From assembly GCA_023443925.1 (NCBI GenBank), contig JAEZSL010000200.1, positions 1-37,044 of the forward strand: a DNA stretch of 37,044 bases, in the 5' to 3' direction. The first letter of the stretch is position 1. Each line of letters begins with the position of its first letter. Below are positions 9,103 through 18,556 of this stretch, piece after piece. The notes under the pieces are model-generated. The model ran no database searches, was not told where the DNA came from, and worked only from the letters and a program-made list of their open reading frames with translations. The translations under genes were made by a program, and so were the position numbers. The stretch is from Bacillota bacterium (GTDB taxonomy: Bacteria; Bacillota_A; Clostridia; Lachnospirales; Lachnospiraceae).

Positions 9103-9134
9103 TCATATTCAAAGGATATTTCAAAGTGTAAGTT

Positions 9135-9169
9135 AAAAGCCTAAAACCATAACGGTTTTAGGCTTTTTT
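9135..9169 (+). terminator. Rho-independent terminator after rpmF
   Basis: A 14-bp stem (9135-9148 with 9154-9167) around the loop ATAAC ends in a T-run. It also lies just beyond the end of the convergent small gene on the other strand and may serve both. Confidence 0.93.
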
Positions 9170-9178
9170 GAATCTTTT

Positions 9179-9340
9179 TTAATTTCCGCCAGGGCCGTCG
9201 CGTCTTTCCCTGTTATCGATATCGGTGCTGTCAGCACTGGTAAAGGAAGGGAGCTTCCGGGTGTTGGAAACGTCTGACTTTTTGTTTGATGCTTTGTTGG
9301 TACTGGAATTTTTAGACGCTTTATTTTTTGAGTTTGCCAT
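9179..9340 (-). CDS. Small hydrophilic protein ending in RRDGPGGN (53 residues)
   Basis: This minus-strand gene begins with ATG at 9340, behind a strong AAAGGAGA site, and ends at 9179 beside the rpmF terminator. The product is rich in Ser, Asn and Lys (MANSKNKASKNSSTNK) and ends in RERRDGPGGN. There is no membrane segment or cysteine, and it is probably disordered. Small clostridial proteins with a (K/R)DGPGG(N/E) tail exist, and I recall one such set being called CPC_1213 family; that match is from memory and unverified. The good ribosome binding site and the conserved-looking tail argue that it is real. Function is unknown. It is converged upon by rpmF and follows the yprB-like gene on the same strand. 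Confidence 0.7.
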   Translation of the reverse strand: MANSKNKASKNSSTNKASNKKSDVSNTRKLPSFTSADSTDIDNRERRDGPGGN

Positions 9341-9481
9341 AACGATCTCCTTTCTTAACCTTATAACTAATTACAGGTTAATGCCTCAGGCAGTATCTGG
9401 TTTAAATATATTGGATATGCCTTTGGAGCTAGTATGACTCAGTTTTTTTATATTATACGGTATATTGTACAGGAAAAAGAA

Positions 9482-10789
9482 TCAGTCTATAACTAAGGTG
9501 GTGGCTTTATTGGTTAAGATGTATTGCAGTATGGATTTGACATATTCATTCAGGTTCTTTGAATCTTCCAGGGTAGTGTCAGATAATTCAAAATAAGTTA
9601 TTTTATCCGCGGGTGTATTTTTAAAATCAGGTTTAAATAGGGTTTCGCTTTGCGGAAGAAAGCGGCCTTTCTTTTTGTTGTAACAGTTTGCCGGTTTGGC
9701 TTTTACTTTAAACTCCTTGTCAACGTACTGGGCAACACTTTTATGTATAGCGGTGTCTTCCTTTGGCAGATAGAAATAGTCTCTGTAATTTTCAAAATAA
9801 TATTTCAGTTCCCCATTGTATACCGGCAGTTTTAGTGTAAGCTCATTATCTGTGAGTATGAGTTTAACGGAGAAGAGTGCGGATGGATTTTGGTTCTCTG
9901 TATCAGACGTACCGATTGCAGGCAAAGAGGTATGTAAGGTAACCGGCTGAGCCAGGTGAAACGGTAGTACGGAGTGAAGGCATAGCAGAGAAGGGAGCTG
10001 CTCCTCGTGGTTAAAAGCAGACAGTGTGTCTTCCTGTGCAGGTTCCTCCTTATAGGATACGGCCTCTAAAGGGCAGTTTTCAAATATATCCAGGTAAAAG
10101 AGCATGTCCGCAACGCGGATTAAGCCTTTTACATCTTCGAAATTATGAACCAGAATTATTTCAGATAAATCCAGCGAGGATAGATATTTCGTATTATCCC
10201 TTTCTATTCGGGTTATACTAAAACCATTATTGGATTCTGCGGCAGCTTTGTTCTGAGAGCTTTTCTGCAATAATTTTTCGTATTGAAGACGTCCCAGGTA
10301 ATTGGCATAGATTTGTATCAGTTCTTCCCCGCTGAAGGTATCCCTTCGATTTATACCGACGAATTTTTCAACGGTTTTTAATTTATAGTTGGGCAAAGGC
10401 AGAAGCTTTTTTATTTTCAGAATTTTCTTATAGATATCATAGCTTTCAATTTCATTAAAGGATAACCCTAAATTATGTTTTCTGCATTTTTGCAGAATGA
10501 AGGGAATATCAAATCCGGTACCGTTAAAATGGACCAGACGCTTATGGGACTTCAGCATCTGAAAAAAAGCCTCTAATATTGGTTGTTCACTGTTCATATC
10601 GTCTGCGAGCCACTGGGTTATCTGCCAGCTGTTATCTTTATAATACATGCATCCGATTAAATAAAGATAAGCTGTATTGGCTGAAAAGCCGGTGGTCTCT
10701 ATATCAAAGAAAATAATATCCTCCCATTCATACGGAGTCATCAGAGGATAGGATGGATTGATATTTAATTTCGTGGTGATTGTTTTCAT
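9482..10789 (-). CDS. YprB-like ribonuclease H-fold exonuclease-domain protein
   Basis: This minus-strand gene encodes 435 residues. The N-terminal domain (about 20-190) has the first motif of DEDD-type 3'-5' exonucleases, FFDIETTGF with Asp29 and Glu31, then HFNGTGFDIPFI (second motif) and ESYDIYK with a later FSGEELIQIYANY segment. This matches the YprB RNase H-like family. The remaining 240 residues are not recognised and may form a helical substrate-binding region. The ATG at 10789 is preferred because GAGGT lies just upstream; an in-frame ATG at 10828 has none. Family members are presumed nucleases of unknown substrate. It is transcribed divergently from the cardiolipin synthase fusion gene. 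Confidence 0.85.
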   Translation of the reverse strand: MKTITTKLNINPSYPLMTPYEWEDIIFFDIETTGFSANTAYLYLIGCMYYKDNSWQITQWLADDMNSEQPILEAFFQMLKSHKRLVHFNGTGFDIPFILQKCRKHNLGLSFNEIESYDIYKKILKIKKLLPLPNYKLKTVEKFVGINRRDTFSGEELIQIYANYLGRLQYEKLLQKSSQNKAAAESNNGFSITRIERDNTKYLSSLDLSEIILVHNFEDVKGLIRVADMLFYLDIFENCPLEAVSYKEEPAQEDTLSAFNHEEQLPSLLCLHSVLPFHLAQPVTLHTSLPAIGTSDTENQNPSALFSVKLILTDNELTLKLPVYNGELKYYFENYRDYFYLPKEDTAIHKSVAQYVDKEFKVKAKPANCYNKKKGRFLPQSETLFKPDFKNTPADKITYFELSDTTLEDSKNLNEYVKSILQYILTNKATTLVID

Positions 10790-11002
10790 ATTTACCTCAC
10801 ATTCCTGTCCGAAGCTATGGTATATCATTCTATGTGGCTTTTGTTTCGCACCTAAAAAAACACGCGTCTGGTATGCTAATTTATAACTTAATCATTTCTT
10901 AATTATTTTATCATAAATGGTTAACTTTACAAGTGTGGAATATAATTGTAAAATAAATGTGTATTTCATGTGATAAATATGTTAAAATATGCATAATATC
11001 TT

Positions 11003-11031
11003 TTGACATGACTGTTTGATTACTATATTCT
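11003..11031 (+). promoter_or_regulatory. Candidate promoter of the CmpB-cardiolipin synthase gene
   Basis: TTGACA at 11003-11008 is a perfect -35; TATTCT at 11026-11031 (17-base spacer) or TATATT at 11024 could be the -10. The start codon follows within 30 bases. Confidence 0.45.
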
Positions 11032-11056
11032 GATGATATTTTATTAAGGACTGATT

Positions 11057-13558
11057 TTGATTATGTGGAGCTTAAAAGTATTTGGTCTGGAGTTTATGAA
11101 TGTTTTTTATAACTTTATTATATATTCTTTTCTTGGCTGGATTTATGAAAGTGTGTATGTTTCTATCCATAAAAGAACCTGGGTGAACCGGGGCTTTTTA
11201 AATGGGCCTTTTATACCGATATATGGAGCAGGGGCAACTATTGTTTATATGGTTTTCTGGCAGTACCGTAGCCGGTATTTGCTGGTATTTATCGGCGGCA
11301 TGCTTCTGGCAACTGTGCTTGAGTATGTAACTTCCCTTTGTATGGAATTGCTTTTCCATGCAAAGTGGTGGGATTACAGCGATAAGAAGTTTAACATTAA
11401 CGGCAGGGTCTGTCTTTCGGCATCCGTATTCTGGGGGATATTATCCCTTCTCATGACAGAATTATTGCAGCCCCGTATGGTGAACGTGTTAAATGCCATT
11501 CCGGATACGGCCGGTGAATATCTGGGATATATTTTAATTGCAGTTTTATTAGCAGATACATCGGTTACGGTTATACATACTCTGCAGCTTGATAAGATAC
11601 TTTCCGAATTGCAGAGGATTAAACTGGAGTTCCAGGATTATCTGGATAAGACCAGGATATATGAGACCAGAGATGAAATAAAACATCGGTTAACGGCGTA
11701 TAAACCCTCCGAGCTGTTGGATAGTATCCGGCTTTTTATGGAAGAAAACAGAGATAAATTAATTGAAAGGAACAAATTCATAGAAGGTTTTGACTTTAAA
11801 AAACTGCGCCTGGATTTGGAAGGACACATCAGAGAATACTTGGGCAGATTACAGGCTGGCGAGAGTCAGACAAGTTATGTCCAGAGACGTCTGATGAAAG
11901 CCTTCCCTAATATGCGTTCTGTGAGACATGAACTGGAACTTACAAGTTTGAAGGAAAGATTAAGAAAAGGAATTAGTAAAGAGAGGTGGCGAAATATGAG
12001 CAATATACTGAGTGATGATATTAAAGGAACCACCAAAAGTTATTTAAGTGGATTTTTACGAGTTGCTTTGGTTGGTATTTTAGTTCTGATTCAATTTGCG
12101 GTTCTATTCCTGCTTACATACTGGCTTAGCGAGTCTACGATTTATATTTACCTGATTATAGAGATTTTCAGTATATTTATAACCATCGGTCTTGTAAACG
12201 ACAACCGGAGTCCGTCCTATAAAATAGGCTGGATCTGCATTATACTCATACTGCCGTTAACCGGGCATATCATGTATGGGTTATGGGGAAAAGCCGGTTC
12301 TAAGAGAAAGATAGAAAAGCAGGTACTGGCTAAGTTAAATCACGGTTATCAATACCTGCATTATGATTCTGCCCTGGCGGAAGAATACGCACAGCAATAT
12401 CCGACTAAGAGCCGGATTTCAAGATACATGGAAACGCAGCACTTCCCTTTATTTAAAAATAACCAGATCCAATATTATCCAATGGGTGAAGACACTTTCG
12501 AAGCTATTTTTGAAGATATTAAGAATGCAAGGATGTTTATACTGATTAATTTCTTTATCGTAGGAGAAGGTGTTTTATGGGATAAGATGCACAAACTGCT
12601 TCTTGAGAAGATCCAGGAAGGCGTCCGGGTAAAATTTATGTATGACGATTTCGGTGCCACCTTAAGAACTCCGAATAATTTCAGAAAGAATCTGGAGGCG
12701 GAAGGTTTTGAAATCGGCGTATTCAACCCCATTCACAAATATACGGATAAGTTATACATGAACTACCGAAGTCATCAGAAAATCATAGTAATAGATGGTA
12801 ATATCGGATATACAGGAGGTATGAATCTGGCGGATGAATATGTCAATCTCATCAGCCGGTTCGGTACCTGGAAAGACAATGCGGTCAGGGTAGTGGGAGA
12901 TGCGGTTTGGGGACTTACGGTAACCTTCCTGCAGATGTGGGAGATCTGTAACAGCAGTGCTGTCATTGATTATGATATCTACCGGCCTACCATGGAATTT
13001 CCGCCCAGCAATGTATACTGCCATGTAATCGCCGATGGCCCCGCCAACAATCCGAATAACCCCATTGAATCCATTTACATGCAGATTATCAATTATGCAA
13101 AGAAATATGTTTATATAACCACACCTTATTTAATTATTGAAGACGGTATGAAACAGGCGTTGATTACGGCTGTAAAAAGTGGAGTTGACGTCCGGATTAT
13201 CACTCCGTTTATTCCGGATAAAAAGAATGTAAAGCGTCTTACCAATTATAATTACGGTCAGCTGCTGGAAGCCGGCGTAAAGATATATGAATATAAACCT
13301 GGATTTATCCATGCCAAGACCATAATTAATGAGGATTGCGGTATTGTCGGCACTGTTAATATGGATTACCGCAGTTTTTATCTCCATTATGAATGCGGTC
13401 TCTGGATGTGCAACCGGGAGGTTATAAATGTAATTAAAGATGACCTGTTGGATACCATGGATATCAGCATGGAGATGACTTATCAGGAATGGAAGAACCG
13501 GCCCTGGTACCTAAAAACTTACCAGAGGATACTGAATTTATTTTCTACTCTGATGTAG
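11057..13558 (+). CDS. Fusion of CmpB-type membrane domain and cardiolipin synthase
   Basis: One open frame encodes 833 residues that look like two proteins. Residues 10-175 are a polytopic membrane domain of the putative ABC transporter permease (CmpB, PF06541) family, with SFLGWIYESVYVS, NRGFLNGPFIPIYG and GRVCLSASVFWG. Residues 176-313 are a charged, probably coiled region. From 314 on it is a bacterial cardiolipin synthase: membrane segments at about 325-405, then two phospholipase D motifs, HQKIIVIDGNIGYTGG at His573 and HAKTIINEDCGIVGT at His752. Such enzymes join two phosphatidylglycerol molecules into cardiolipin at the membrane. Start TTG at 11057 has AAGGA six bases upstream. A strong ribosome binding site and ATG at 11996 mark the exact domain junction, so a separate 520-residue synthase may also be made. 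Confidence 0.88.
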   Translation: MIMWSLKVFGLEFMNVFYNFIIYSFLGWIYESVYVSIHKRTWVNRGFLNGPFIPIYGAGATIVYMVFWQYRSRYLLVFIGGMLLATVLEYVTSLCMELLFHAKWWDYSDKKFNINGRVCLSASVFWGILSLLMTELLQPRMVNVLNAIPDTAGEYLGYILIAVLLADTSVTVIHTLQLDKILSELQRIKLEFQDYLDKTRIYETRDEIKHRLTAYKPSELLDSIRLFMEENRDKLIERNKFIEGFDFKKLRLDLEGHIREYLGRLQAGESQTSYVQRRLMKAFPNMRSVRHELELTSLKERLRKGISKERWRNMSNILSDDIKGTTKSYLSGFLRVALVGILVLIQFAVLFLLTYWLSESTIYIYLIIEIFSIFITIGLVNDNRSPSYKIGWICIILILPLTGHIMYGLWGKAGSKRKIEKQVLAKLNHGYQYLHYDSALAEEYAQQYPTKSRISRYMETQHFPLFKNNQIQYYPMGEDTFEAIFEDIKNARMFILINFFIVGEGVLWDKMHKLLLEKIQEGVRVKFMYDDFGATLRTPNNFRKNLEAEGFEIGVFNPIHKYTDKLYMNYRSHQKIIVIDGNIGYTGGMNLADEYVNLISRFGTWKDNAVRVVGDAVWGLTVTFLQMWEICNSSAVIDYDIYRPTMEFPPSNVYCHVIADGPANNPNNPIESIYMQIINYAKKYVYITTPYLIIEDGMKQALITAVKSGVDVRIITPFIPDKKNVKRLTNYNYGQLLEAGVKIYEYKPGFIHAKTIINEDCGIVGTVNMDYRSFYLHYECGLWMCNREVINVIKDDLLDTMDISMEMTYQEWKNRPWYLKTYQRILNLFSTLM
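11981..11998 (+). promoter_or_regulatory. Internal ribosome binding site and start at the fusion junction
   Basis: GAGAGGTGG (11981-11989) is followed after six bases by an in-frame ATG at 11996 (codon 314). The protein from here begins MSNILSDDIKGTTKSY, as expected for a free-standing cardiolipin synthase. Confidence 0.6.
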
Positions 13559-13592
13559 TACCCGAAGCGGTTTTCCATAGGAAAACAAGATG

Positions 13593-13606
13593 CGAACACC
13601 TGTTTT
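13593..13606. promoter_or_regulatory. LexA (SOS) box upstream of ruvAB
   Basis: CGAACACCTGTTTT matches 12 of 14 positions of the Gram-positive LexA/DinR box CGAACRNRYGTTYC. It lies eight bases upstream of the putative ruvA -35 element. ruvAB is a known SOS target in many Firmicutes. Confidence 0.65.
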
Positions 13607-13614
13607 GAAAGTTC

Positions 13615-13643
13615 TTGCTTAATTTCTTTATGGAGGTTATAAT
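13615..13643 (+). promoter_or_regulatory. Promoter of ruvAB
   Basis: TTGCTT (13615-13620) and TATAAT (13638-13643) with a 17-base spacer, 45 bases before the ruvA start. Confidence 0.7.
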
Positions 13644-13687
13644 AGAGATAATTAAGCAGGAACTGTTTGGAAAGGTTTGGTATTTTC

Positions 13688-14311
13688 ATGATATCGTACA
13701 TAAAAGGTGAACTAACGGAGATAAGTGAAGAAGGTATTATTCTTGAGGCAAACGGCCTGGGTTATGAAGTCCGAATGCCCCTTTCTTCTTTAAGCGGCTT
13801 GCCAAGAACCGGAAGCCAGATAAAAATATATACATATCTGCATGTCAGAGAAGATGCAGTCGGTTTATTTGGGTTTTTAACCCGTGATGATCTAAAAGTT
13901 TTTAAGCTGTTAATTACAGTTAACGGAATCGGGCCGAAAGGTGCGCTGGGGATCTTATCTGCCATTACACCCGACGATCTGCGTTTTGCCGTTCTCTCCG
14001 ATGATGTTAAAACCATAGCAAAAGCACCGGGAATCGGTACAAAGACCGCCGGAAAGTTAATACTTGAGTTAAAGGATAAATTAAAGCTGGAGGATGCCTT
14101 CGAACAGAAATTAACCAACCAGCTGGAAGGACAGTTAAATCTTTCCGGAACCGGTGTGAATCTGTCCGACGTTAGGAAAGAGGCGATAGAAGCCCTGGTG
14201 GTGTTAGGGTATTCCCAGGCGGATGCTGCAAAAGCGGTTAGAAACATTGAGCTGAAAGAGGGGATGACCTCGGAAGATGTGTTAAAGCAAAGTTTGAAGC
14301 GATTAATATAA
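13688..14311 (+). CDS. ruvA: Holliday junction branch migration protein RuvA
   Basis: The product is 207 residues and typical of RuvA, the tetrameric protein that clamps Holliday junctions and loads the RuvB motor. It shows an N-terminal OB-fold ([12 protein letters not shown] to about 65), two helix-hairpin-helix motifs ([18 protein letters not shown] and [20 protein letters not shown]) and a C-terminal RuvB-binding domain after a linker (residues 155-207, [20 protein letters not shown]). The ATG at 13688 gives the family's standard start; a TTG at 13667 with AGGA upstream would add seven residues and cannot be excluded. ruvB follows after a short gap. Expression is probably DNA-damage inducible, judging by the LexA box. 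ruvC is not in the window. Confidence 0.95.
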   Translation: MISYIKGELTEISEEGIILEANGLGYEVRMPLSSLSGLPRTGSQIKIYTYLHVREDAVGLFGFLTRDDLKVFKLLITVNGIGPKGALGILSAITPDDLRFAVLSDDVKTIAKAPGIGTKTAGKLILELKDKLKLEDAFEQKLTNQLEGQLNLSGTGVNLSDVRKEAIEALVVLGYSQADAAKAVRNIELKEGMTSEDVLKQSLKRLI

Positions 14312-14330
14312 GAAAATCATGGGTGTTAAA

Positions 14331-15335
14331 ATGGGAAAACGGATTATTACTACGGAATTAATAGAGGAAGACAAAAAAATAGAGAGCACTTTAAGACCCC
14401 AGCTTCTGGAGGATTATATCGGACAGACCAAAGCCAAGGAAAATCTAAAAGTGTATATTGAAGCGGCGAAGCAAAGGAAGGAAAGCCTGGATCACGTTCT
14501 TTTTTATGGACCGCCGGGACTTGGCAAAACCACTTTAGCCGGTATTATTGCCAATGAGATGTCGGTCAATATGAAGGTAACCTCTGGTCCGGCCATAGAA
14601 AAACCAGGTGAAATGGCCGCTATTTTAAATAACCTGCAGGAAGGTGACGTTTTGTTTGTGGACGAAATCCACCGTTTGAACCGGCAGGTAGAAGAATTGT
14701 TATACCCGGCCATGGAGGATTATGTTATCGATATTGTAATCGGCAAAGGAGCCTCCGCTAAATCCATACGGATTGACCTCCCTAAATTTACCCTGGTTGG
14801 TGCAACGACCAGAGCCGGAATGCTGACACCGCCCTTAAGGGACCGTTTTGGCGTGGTGAACCGGCTGGAGTTTTATACCGTAGAGGAATTAAAGGTAATC
14901 ATCAGCCGCTCGGCACAGGTGTTCCAGGTTAAGATAGATGAAGAAGGCGCGCTGGAACTGGCCAGGCGTTCCAGAGGTACCCCAAGACTGGCAAACCGGC
15001 TTCTAAAAAGAGTGCGGGACTTTGCACAGGTTAAGTACGACGGCCATATAACCAAAGAAGTGGCTGACTTCGCTTTGGATCTGCTGGAAGTGGACAAGCT
15101 GGGCCTTGATAATACCGATCGGGAGATTCTGTTTACCATGATTGAAAAATTCGGAGGAGGGCCGGTAGGCATTGAGACGGTGGCTACTACCATCGGGGAG
15201 GATACCGGAACCATAGAAGAGGTTTATGAGCCTTATCTGGTCCAAAACGGACTTATATTACGGACGCCCAGAGGCAGGGTAGTATCGGATCTGGCTTATA
15301 AGCATTTTGGTCTGTGTCAAGAAAAGCTTGTGTAA
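14331..15335 (+). CDS. ruvB: Holliday junction branch migration ATPase RuvB
   Basis: This 334-residue AAA+ motor protein drives branch migration with RuvA. The N-terminal segment reads [19 protein letters not shown]. Walker A is [11 protein letters not shown], Walker [12 protein letters not shown], sensor 1 [20 protein letters not shown], and the C-terminal winged helix includes [17 protein letters not shown] and [10 protein letters not shown]. All catalytic elements are intact and length is normal. The ATG at 14331 is chosen because it gives the usual M-x-x-RII start with GGGTG before it; an in-frame ATG at 14319 would add four residues. It shares a transcript with ruvA, 19 bases upstream. 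Confidence 0.96.
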   Translation: MGKRIITTELIEEDKKIESTLRPQLLEDYIGQTKAKENLKVYIEAAKQRKESLDHVLFYGPPGLGKTTLAGIIANEMSVNMKVTSGPAIEKPGEMAAILNNLQEGDVLFVDEIHRLNRQVEELLYPAMEDYVIDIVIGKGASAKSIRIDLPKFTLVGATTRAGMLTPPLRDRFGVVNRLEFYTVEELKVIISRSAQVFQVKIDEEGALELARRSRGTPRLANRLLKRVRDFAQVKYDGHITKEVADFALDLLEVDKLGLDNTDREILFTMIEKFGGGPVGIETVATTIGEDTGTIEEVYEPYLVQNGLILRTPRGRVVSDLAYKHFGLCQEKLV

Positions 15336-15473
15336 CCGCTGGAGATGGTTTATAATGTAATTTATCAGAATCCGGTTTAAAACACCGGTAAAGACGGTGC
15401 CTTTTGGCGTATATCCGGTAAAAGGACAGGCTTTCATACAAACAGGTACTATAAAACTCTGAGGAGCGATTAC

Positions 15474-15881
15474 ATGAATAAGATGAACAATATCGAAGTA
15501 ATCATTAATAACAAAAGATATACTTTACGCGGGTATGAAAGCGAGGAATACCTTCAGAAGGTTGCATCTTATATTAATAATAAGCATACGGAATTTAAAA
15601 AGCAGGATTTTTATAAAATGCTGGATTCAGAGATGAAAGGCATTTTAATGGAAATCAATATTGCTGACGATTATTTTAAAATCCGTAATCAAATAAAAGA
15701 AATCGAGAACGAAAACGATAGCAAAAGCAAAGAAATATTTGAATTAAAGCATGAGTTAATATCTGCCCAGACGAAACTGGACGCAGCGGTGAAAGAAATA
15801 GAAGCTCTGAAAAAAGAAATAAATGAAGCACAGAAAAATATTATCCGGTTAGAAACCGAATTAATGGATAAGAATAAATAA
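15474..15881 (+). CDS. zapA: Cell division protein ZapA
   Basis: This protein of 135 residues belongs to the ZapA family, which crosslinks and stabilises FtsZ filaments at midcell. The N-terminal globular head (about 1-50) has NNIEVIINNKRYTLRG and EEYLQKVASYINNK, family hallmarks. The rest (about 75-135) is a long, continuous charged coiled coil. It is longer than the compact enterobacterial proteins, as usual for clostridial members. GAGGAG precedes the ATG at 15474. The gene stands between ruvB and a U32 peptidase-like gene, with cell-wall/division genes 2.6 kb downstream. A 138-base gap after ruvB contains only a short 5-bp hairpin (15383-15399). Confidence 0.85.
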   Translation: MNKMNNIEVIINNKRYTLRGYESEEYLQKVASYINNKHTEFKKQDFYKMLDSEMKGILMEINIADDYFKIRNQIKEIENENDSKSKEIFELKHELISAQTKLDAAVKEIEALKKEINEAQKNIIRLETELMDKNK

Positions 15882-16007
15882 AACCAAATGTTAATATAAG
15901 AAGCTGTTGCAAAACTCATAATTTAAGGTGCTTACATGGTATTCAGGCCATGTGGGGAATTAACTTATATTTTGCTGCAGCTTTATTTTTAGAGAACGGG
16001 GTAGTTC

Positions 16008-18518
16008 ATGAAAAAGATAGAAATACTGGCACCGGCAGGTTCTTATGAAAGCCTGGTTGCCGCTGTGAATGCATCTTGTGATGCAGTGTATATCGGAGGG
16101 GCAAAATTTGGAGCAAGGGCATATGCTGACAATCTGGCAGAGGATAACATGCAGCGTGCCATTGATTACGTGCATATACATGATAAAAAAATATATATGA
16201 CAGTAAATACTTTACTGAAAAATTCGGAATTGGAAGAGGAGTTGTATGATTATCTACAGCTTTATTACAGGCAGGGACTGGATGCGGTAATCGTTCAGGA
16301 TCCTGGTGTGCTGCAATTTATTCATGAGAATTTTCCAGAGCTACCCATTCATGCCAGTACGCAGATGACACTGACTATGGCAGCAGGGGCTAATGTATTA
16401 AAAGACAAAGGGGTTACCAGAATTGTAACTTCCAGAGAACTGGGGCTTGAGGAAATCAGGGCAATTCGCAGCGGGACGGAATTGGAGATTGAAGCCTTTG
16501 TCCATGGAGCTCTTTGCTACTGTTATTCCGGCCAGTGCCTCATGAGCAGCATGATCGGCGGAAGAAGCGGGAACCGGGGCAGATGCGCGCAGCCCTGCAG
16601 AATGCCTTATCAATTAACCGGGGATGGTAAAAATATAACTTCTCCAGAAGAAAAATATCTGTTGAGTCCGAAAGATATCTGTACCATCGATTCGATTCCA
16701 GAGCTGGTGGATGTCGGTATTGATTCCTTTAAAATCGAAGGCCGGATGAAGCGGCCGGAATATACCGCCGGGGTGACCGCTGCTTACCGGAAGTATACGG
16801 ATAAGTACCTGGAGCTTGGCAGAGAGAAGTACGAGCTCTACAGACAGACCCATAAGGAGGAAATCAGGCAGGATATTATGGATCTGAAAGACCTGTACAA
16901 CCGGGGCGGTTTTACACAGGGGTATTATAAAGAGAGAAACGGCAGGGACATGATTTCTATGTACCGCCCGAACCACAGCGGTGTACCGGTTGGTAAGGTC
17001 ACCGACATAAAGGGCAGCCAGGCGGTGATCCGGTTAGAAGAGGATATCCATGCCCAGGATGTGCTGGAGATTCGAAATACGATTGAAAGTTTATATGATT
17101 TTACTGTAAAAGCTGATGAAGGAAAAGGGAAAAGCTATACCGCCAATCTGGGCAAGGTCTCTAATGTAAGAAAAGGTAATGTGGTGTACCGGACTAAAAA
17201 CAACCAGCTGCTCCTTAACCTTTCTGAAAAATACCTTGAATCAGGAGATAAGATACCGGTAACCGGGTTCCTGACGGTTTATCCGGGGGAACCGCTGAAA
17301 CTAAAGCTTACCTGTCGTGATATATCGGTGGAAGTATACGGCGATACGGTACAGGAAGCCCAGAATCAGCCTATGACGGAAGACAAAATCAAAAAACAGC
17401 TGTTAAAAACAGGCGATACCGATTTTTCGTTTCAGGAACTAAACATCAATATGAACGGTAATGTCTTTATACCGGTTCAGAAATTAAATGAACTAAGGCG
17501 CAGCAGTTTGGAGGCTTTATGGCTGGCTGTTGCAGAAAAACACCGCAGAATATTGCCGGATAAAAACAATGGTGGCAGCGGGAGCAATGAGGCAGGTGAA
17601 CTTACCTCAAAAGTATCGGGAAGTAGTGTGGAATCGAGAGACAATACCAGTGAATTAGGAATCTGTGCCGCGGTTTGTACCAGAGAACAGGCTATGGCAG
17701 CCTGTGAATTAAAGGAAGTAGCGGATATCTATCTGGAAAGTGATGCCGTTCCCTTTTCAGAACTTCTGGAATTAACAGGACATATAAGGCAGCAGGGTAA
17801 GAAGTGCTACATTATACTGCCGCATATTTTCCGCAGGGTAACCTGGCAATATTTTTTACAGAATAAAACCATATTGACAGACAATACTATAAATGGATAT
17901 ATTTTACGAAATTATGAAGAGTATTCTTTTGTTACGGAGGAACTTAAGGGAGCTGAACTTGGCAAGGAATTCATTACGGATTATAATCTGTACGTCATGA
18001 ACCACTTTGCAGCCAGGTTCTGGCAGGAGTTAGGAGTAACCCGGTTTACGGCGCCTGTGGAATTAAATTCTAATGAATTAAAAGAGTTGAGGAGCGTCTA
18101 CTCTGATTTGCTTGTATACGGATACCTTCCTTTGATGGTATCCGCCCAGTGCCTGGTTAAAACAGCAGCGGGCGGAAATAATACGCATCTTTCCGGGGTG
18201 GCCGGGAATCCTTGCTGCAAAAAGGATATAACGGATGTGAGGCTGACGGACCGATACCAGAAGGAAATGCGTATAAAACGTCACTGCCGGGAATGCTATA
18301 ATACGATTTATAACAGCCAGTGTCTGTCTCTCCTATCCAATGCAAAAGAAGCGGGAGAACTGGGGCTTAAGAACCTCCGGTTGAATTTTACTTTTGAATC
18401 TTCCCGGGAAACCAAAGAGATTCTGGGTGCATATATTGAAACTTACAGGTATAACAGCAGTCCTTCTCAGGAGATTAAGAATTACACCCGCGGGCATTTT
18501 AAACGCGGGATCGAATAA
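16008..18518 (+). CDS. U32 family peptidase-like protein with C-terminal extension (DUF3656-type)
   Basis: This is a long (836-residue) U32 protein. The N-terminal U32 domain begins IEILAPAGSYESLVAAVNAS and includes ADNLAEDNMQRAIDYVH and HASTQMT. The hallmark segment HGALCYCYSGQCLMSSMIGG with SGNRGRCAQPCR carries four cysteines likely to bind an Fe-S cluster. A beta-rich middle (about 310-500) matches the position of DUF3656 in long members. A second Cys cluster (NPCC, HCRECYN, SQC) lies near residues 735-770. Related RlhA hydroxylates 23S rRNA and other members act on tRNA, so a role in RNA hydroxylation is more likely than proteolysis. Residues 520-550 form a Ser/Gly/Asn-rich linker. The start has a weak ribosome binding site. 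Confidence 0.88.
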   Translation: MKKIEILAPAGSYESLVAAVNASCDAVYIGGAKFGARAYADNLAEDNMQRAIDYVHIHDKKIYMTVNTLLKNSELEEELYDYLQLYYRQGLDAVIVQDPGVLQFIHENFPELPIHASTQMTLTMAAGANVLKDKGVTRIVTSRELGLEEIRAIRSGTELEIEAFVHGALCYCYSGQCLMSSMIGGRSGNRGRCAQPCRMPYQLTGDGKNITSPEEKYLLSPKDICTIDSIPELVDVGIDSFKIEGRMKRPEYTAGVTAAYRKYTDKYLELGREKYELYRQTHKEEIRQDIMDLKDLYNRGGFTQGYYKERNGRDMISMYRPNHSGVPVGKVTDIKGSQAVIRLEEDIHAQDVLEIRNTIESLYDFTVKADEGKGKSYTANLGKVSNVRKGNVVYRTKNNQLLLNLSEKYLESGDKIPVTGFLTVYPGEPLKLKLTCRDISVEVYGDTVQEAQNQPMTEDKIKKQLLKTGDTDFSFQELNINMNGNVFIPVQKLNELRRSSLEALWLAVAEKHRRILPDKNNGGSGSNEAGELTSKVSGSSVESRDNTSELGICAAVCTREQAMAACELKEVADIYLESDAVPFSELLELTGHIRQQGKKCYIILPHIFRRVTWQYFLQNKTILTDNTINGYILRNYEEYSFVTEELKGAELGKEFITDYNLYVMNHFAARFWQELGVTRFTAPVELNSNELKELRSVYSDLLVYGYLPLMVSAQCLVKTAAGGNNTHLSGVAGNPCCKKDITDVRLTDRYQKEMRIKRHCRECYNTIYNSQCLSLLSNAKEAGELGLKNLRLNFTFESSRETKEILGAYIETYRYNSSPSQEIKNYTRGHFKRGIE

Positions 18519-18556
18519 ATAAGCCGGCTTTTACGATACCATTATAAAGGGGTTGA

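Noticed and set aside
13570..13586. Hairpin GTTTTCC-ATA-GGAAAAC after the cardiolipin synthase gene considered as a terminator
   Set aside because: There is no following T-run; it lies just ahead of the SOS box and ruvA promoter and is more likely incidental.
15383..15399. Hairpin after ruvB considered as a terminator
   Set aside because: The stem is only five base pairs and only four T follow, so support is too weak.
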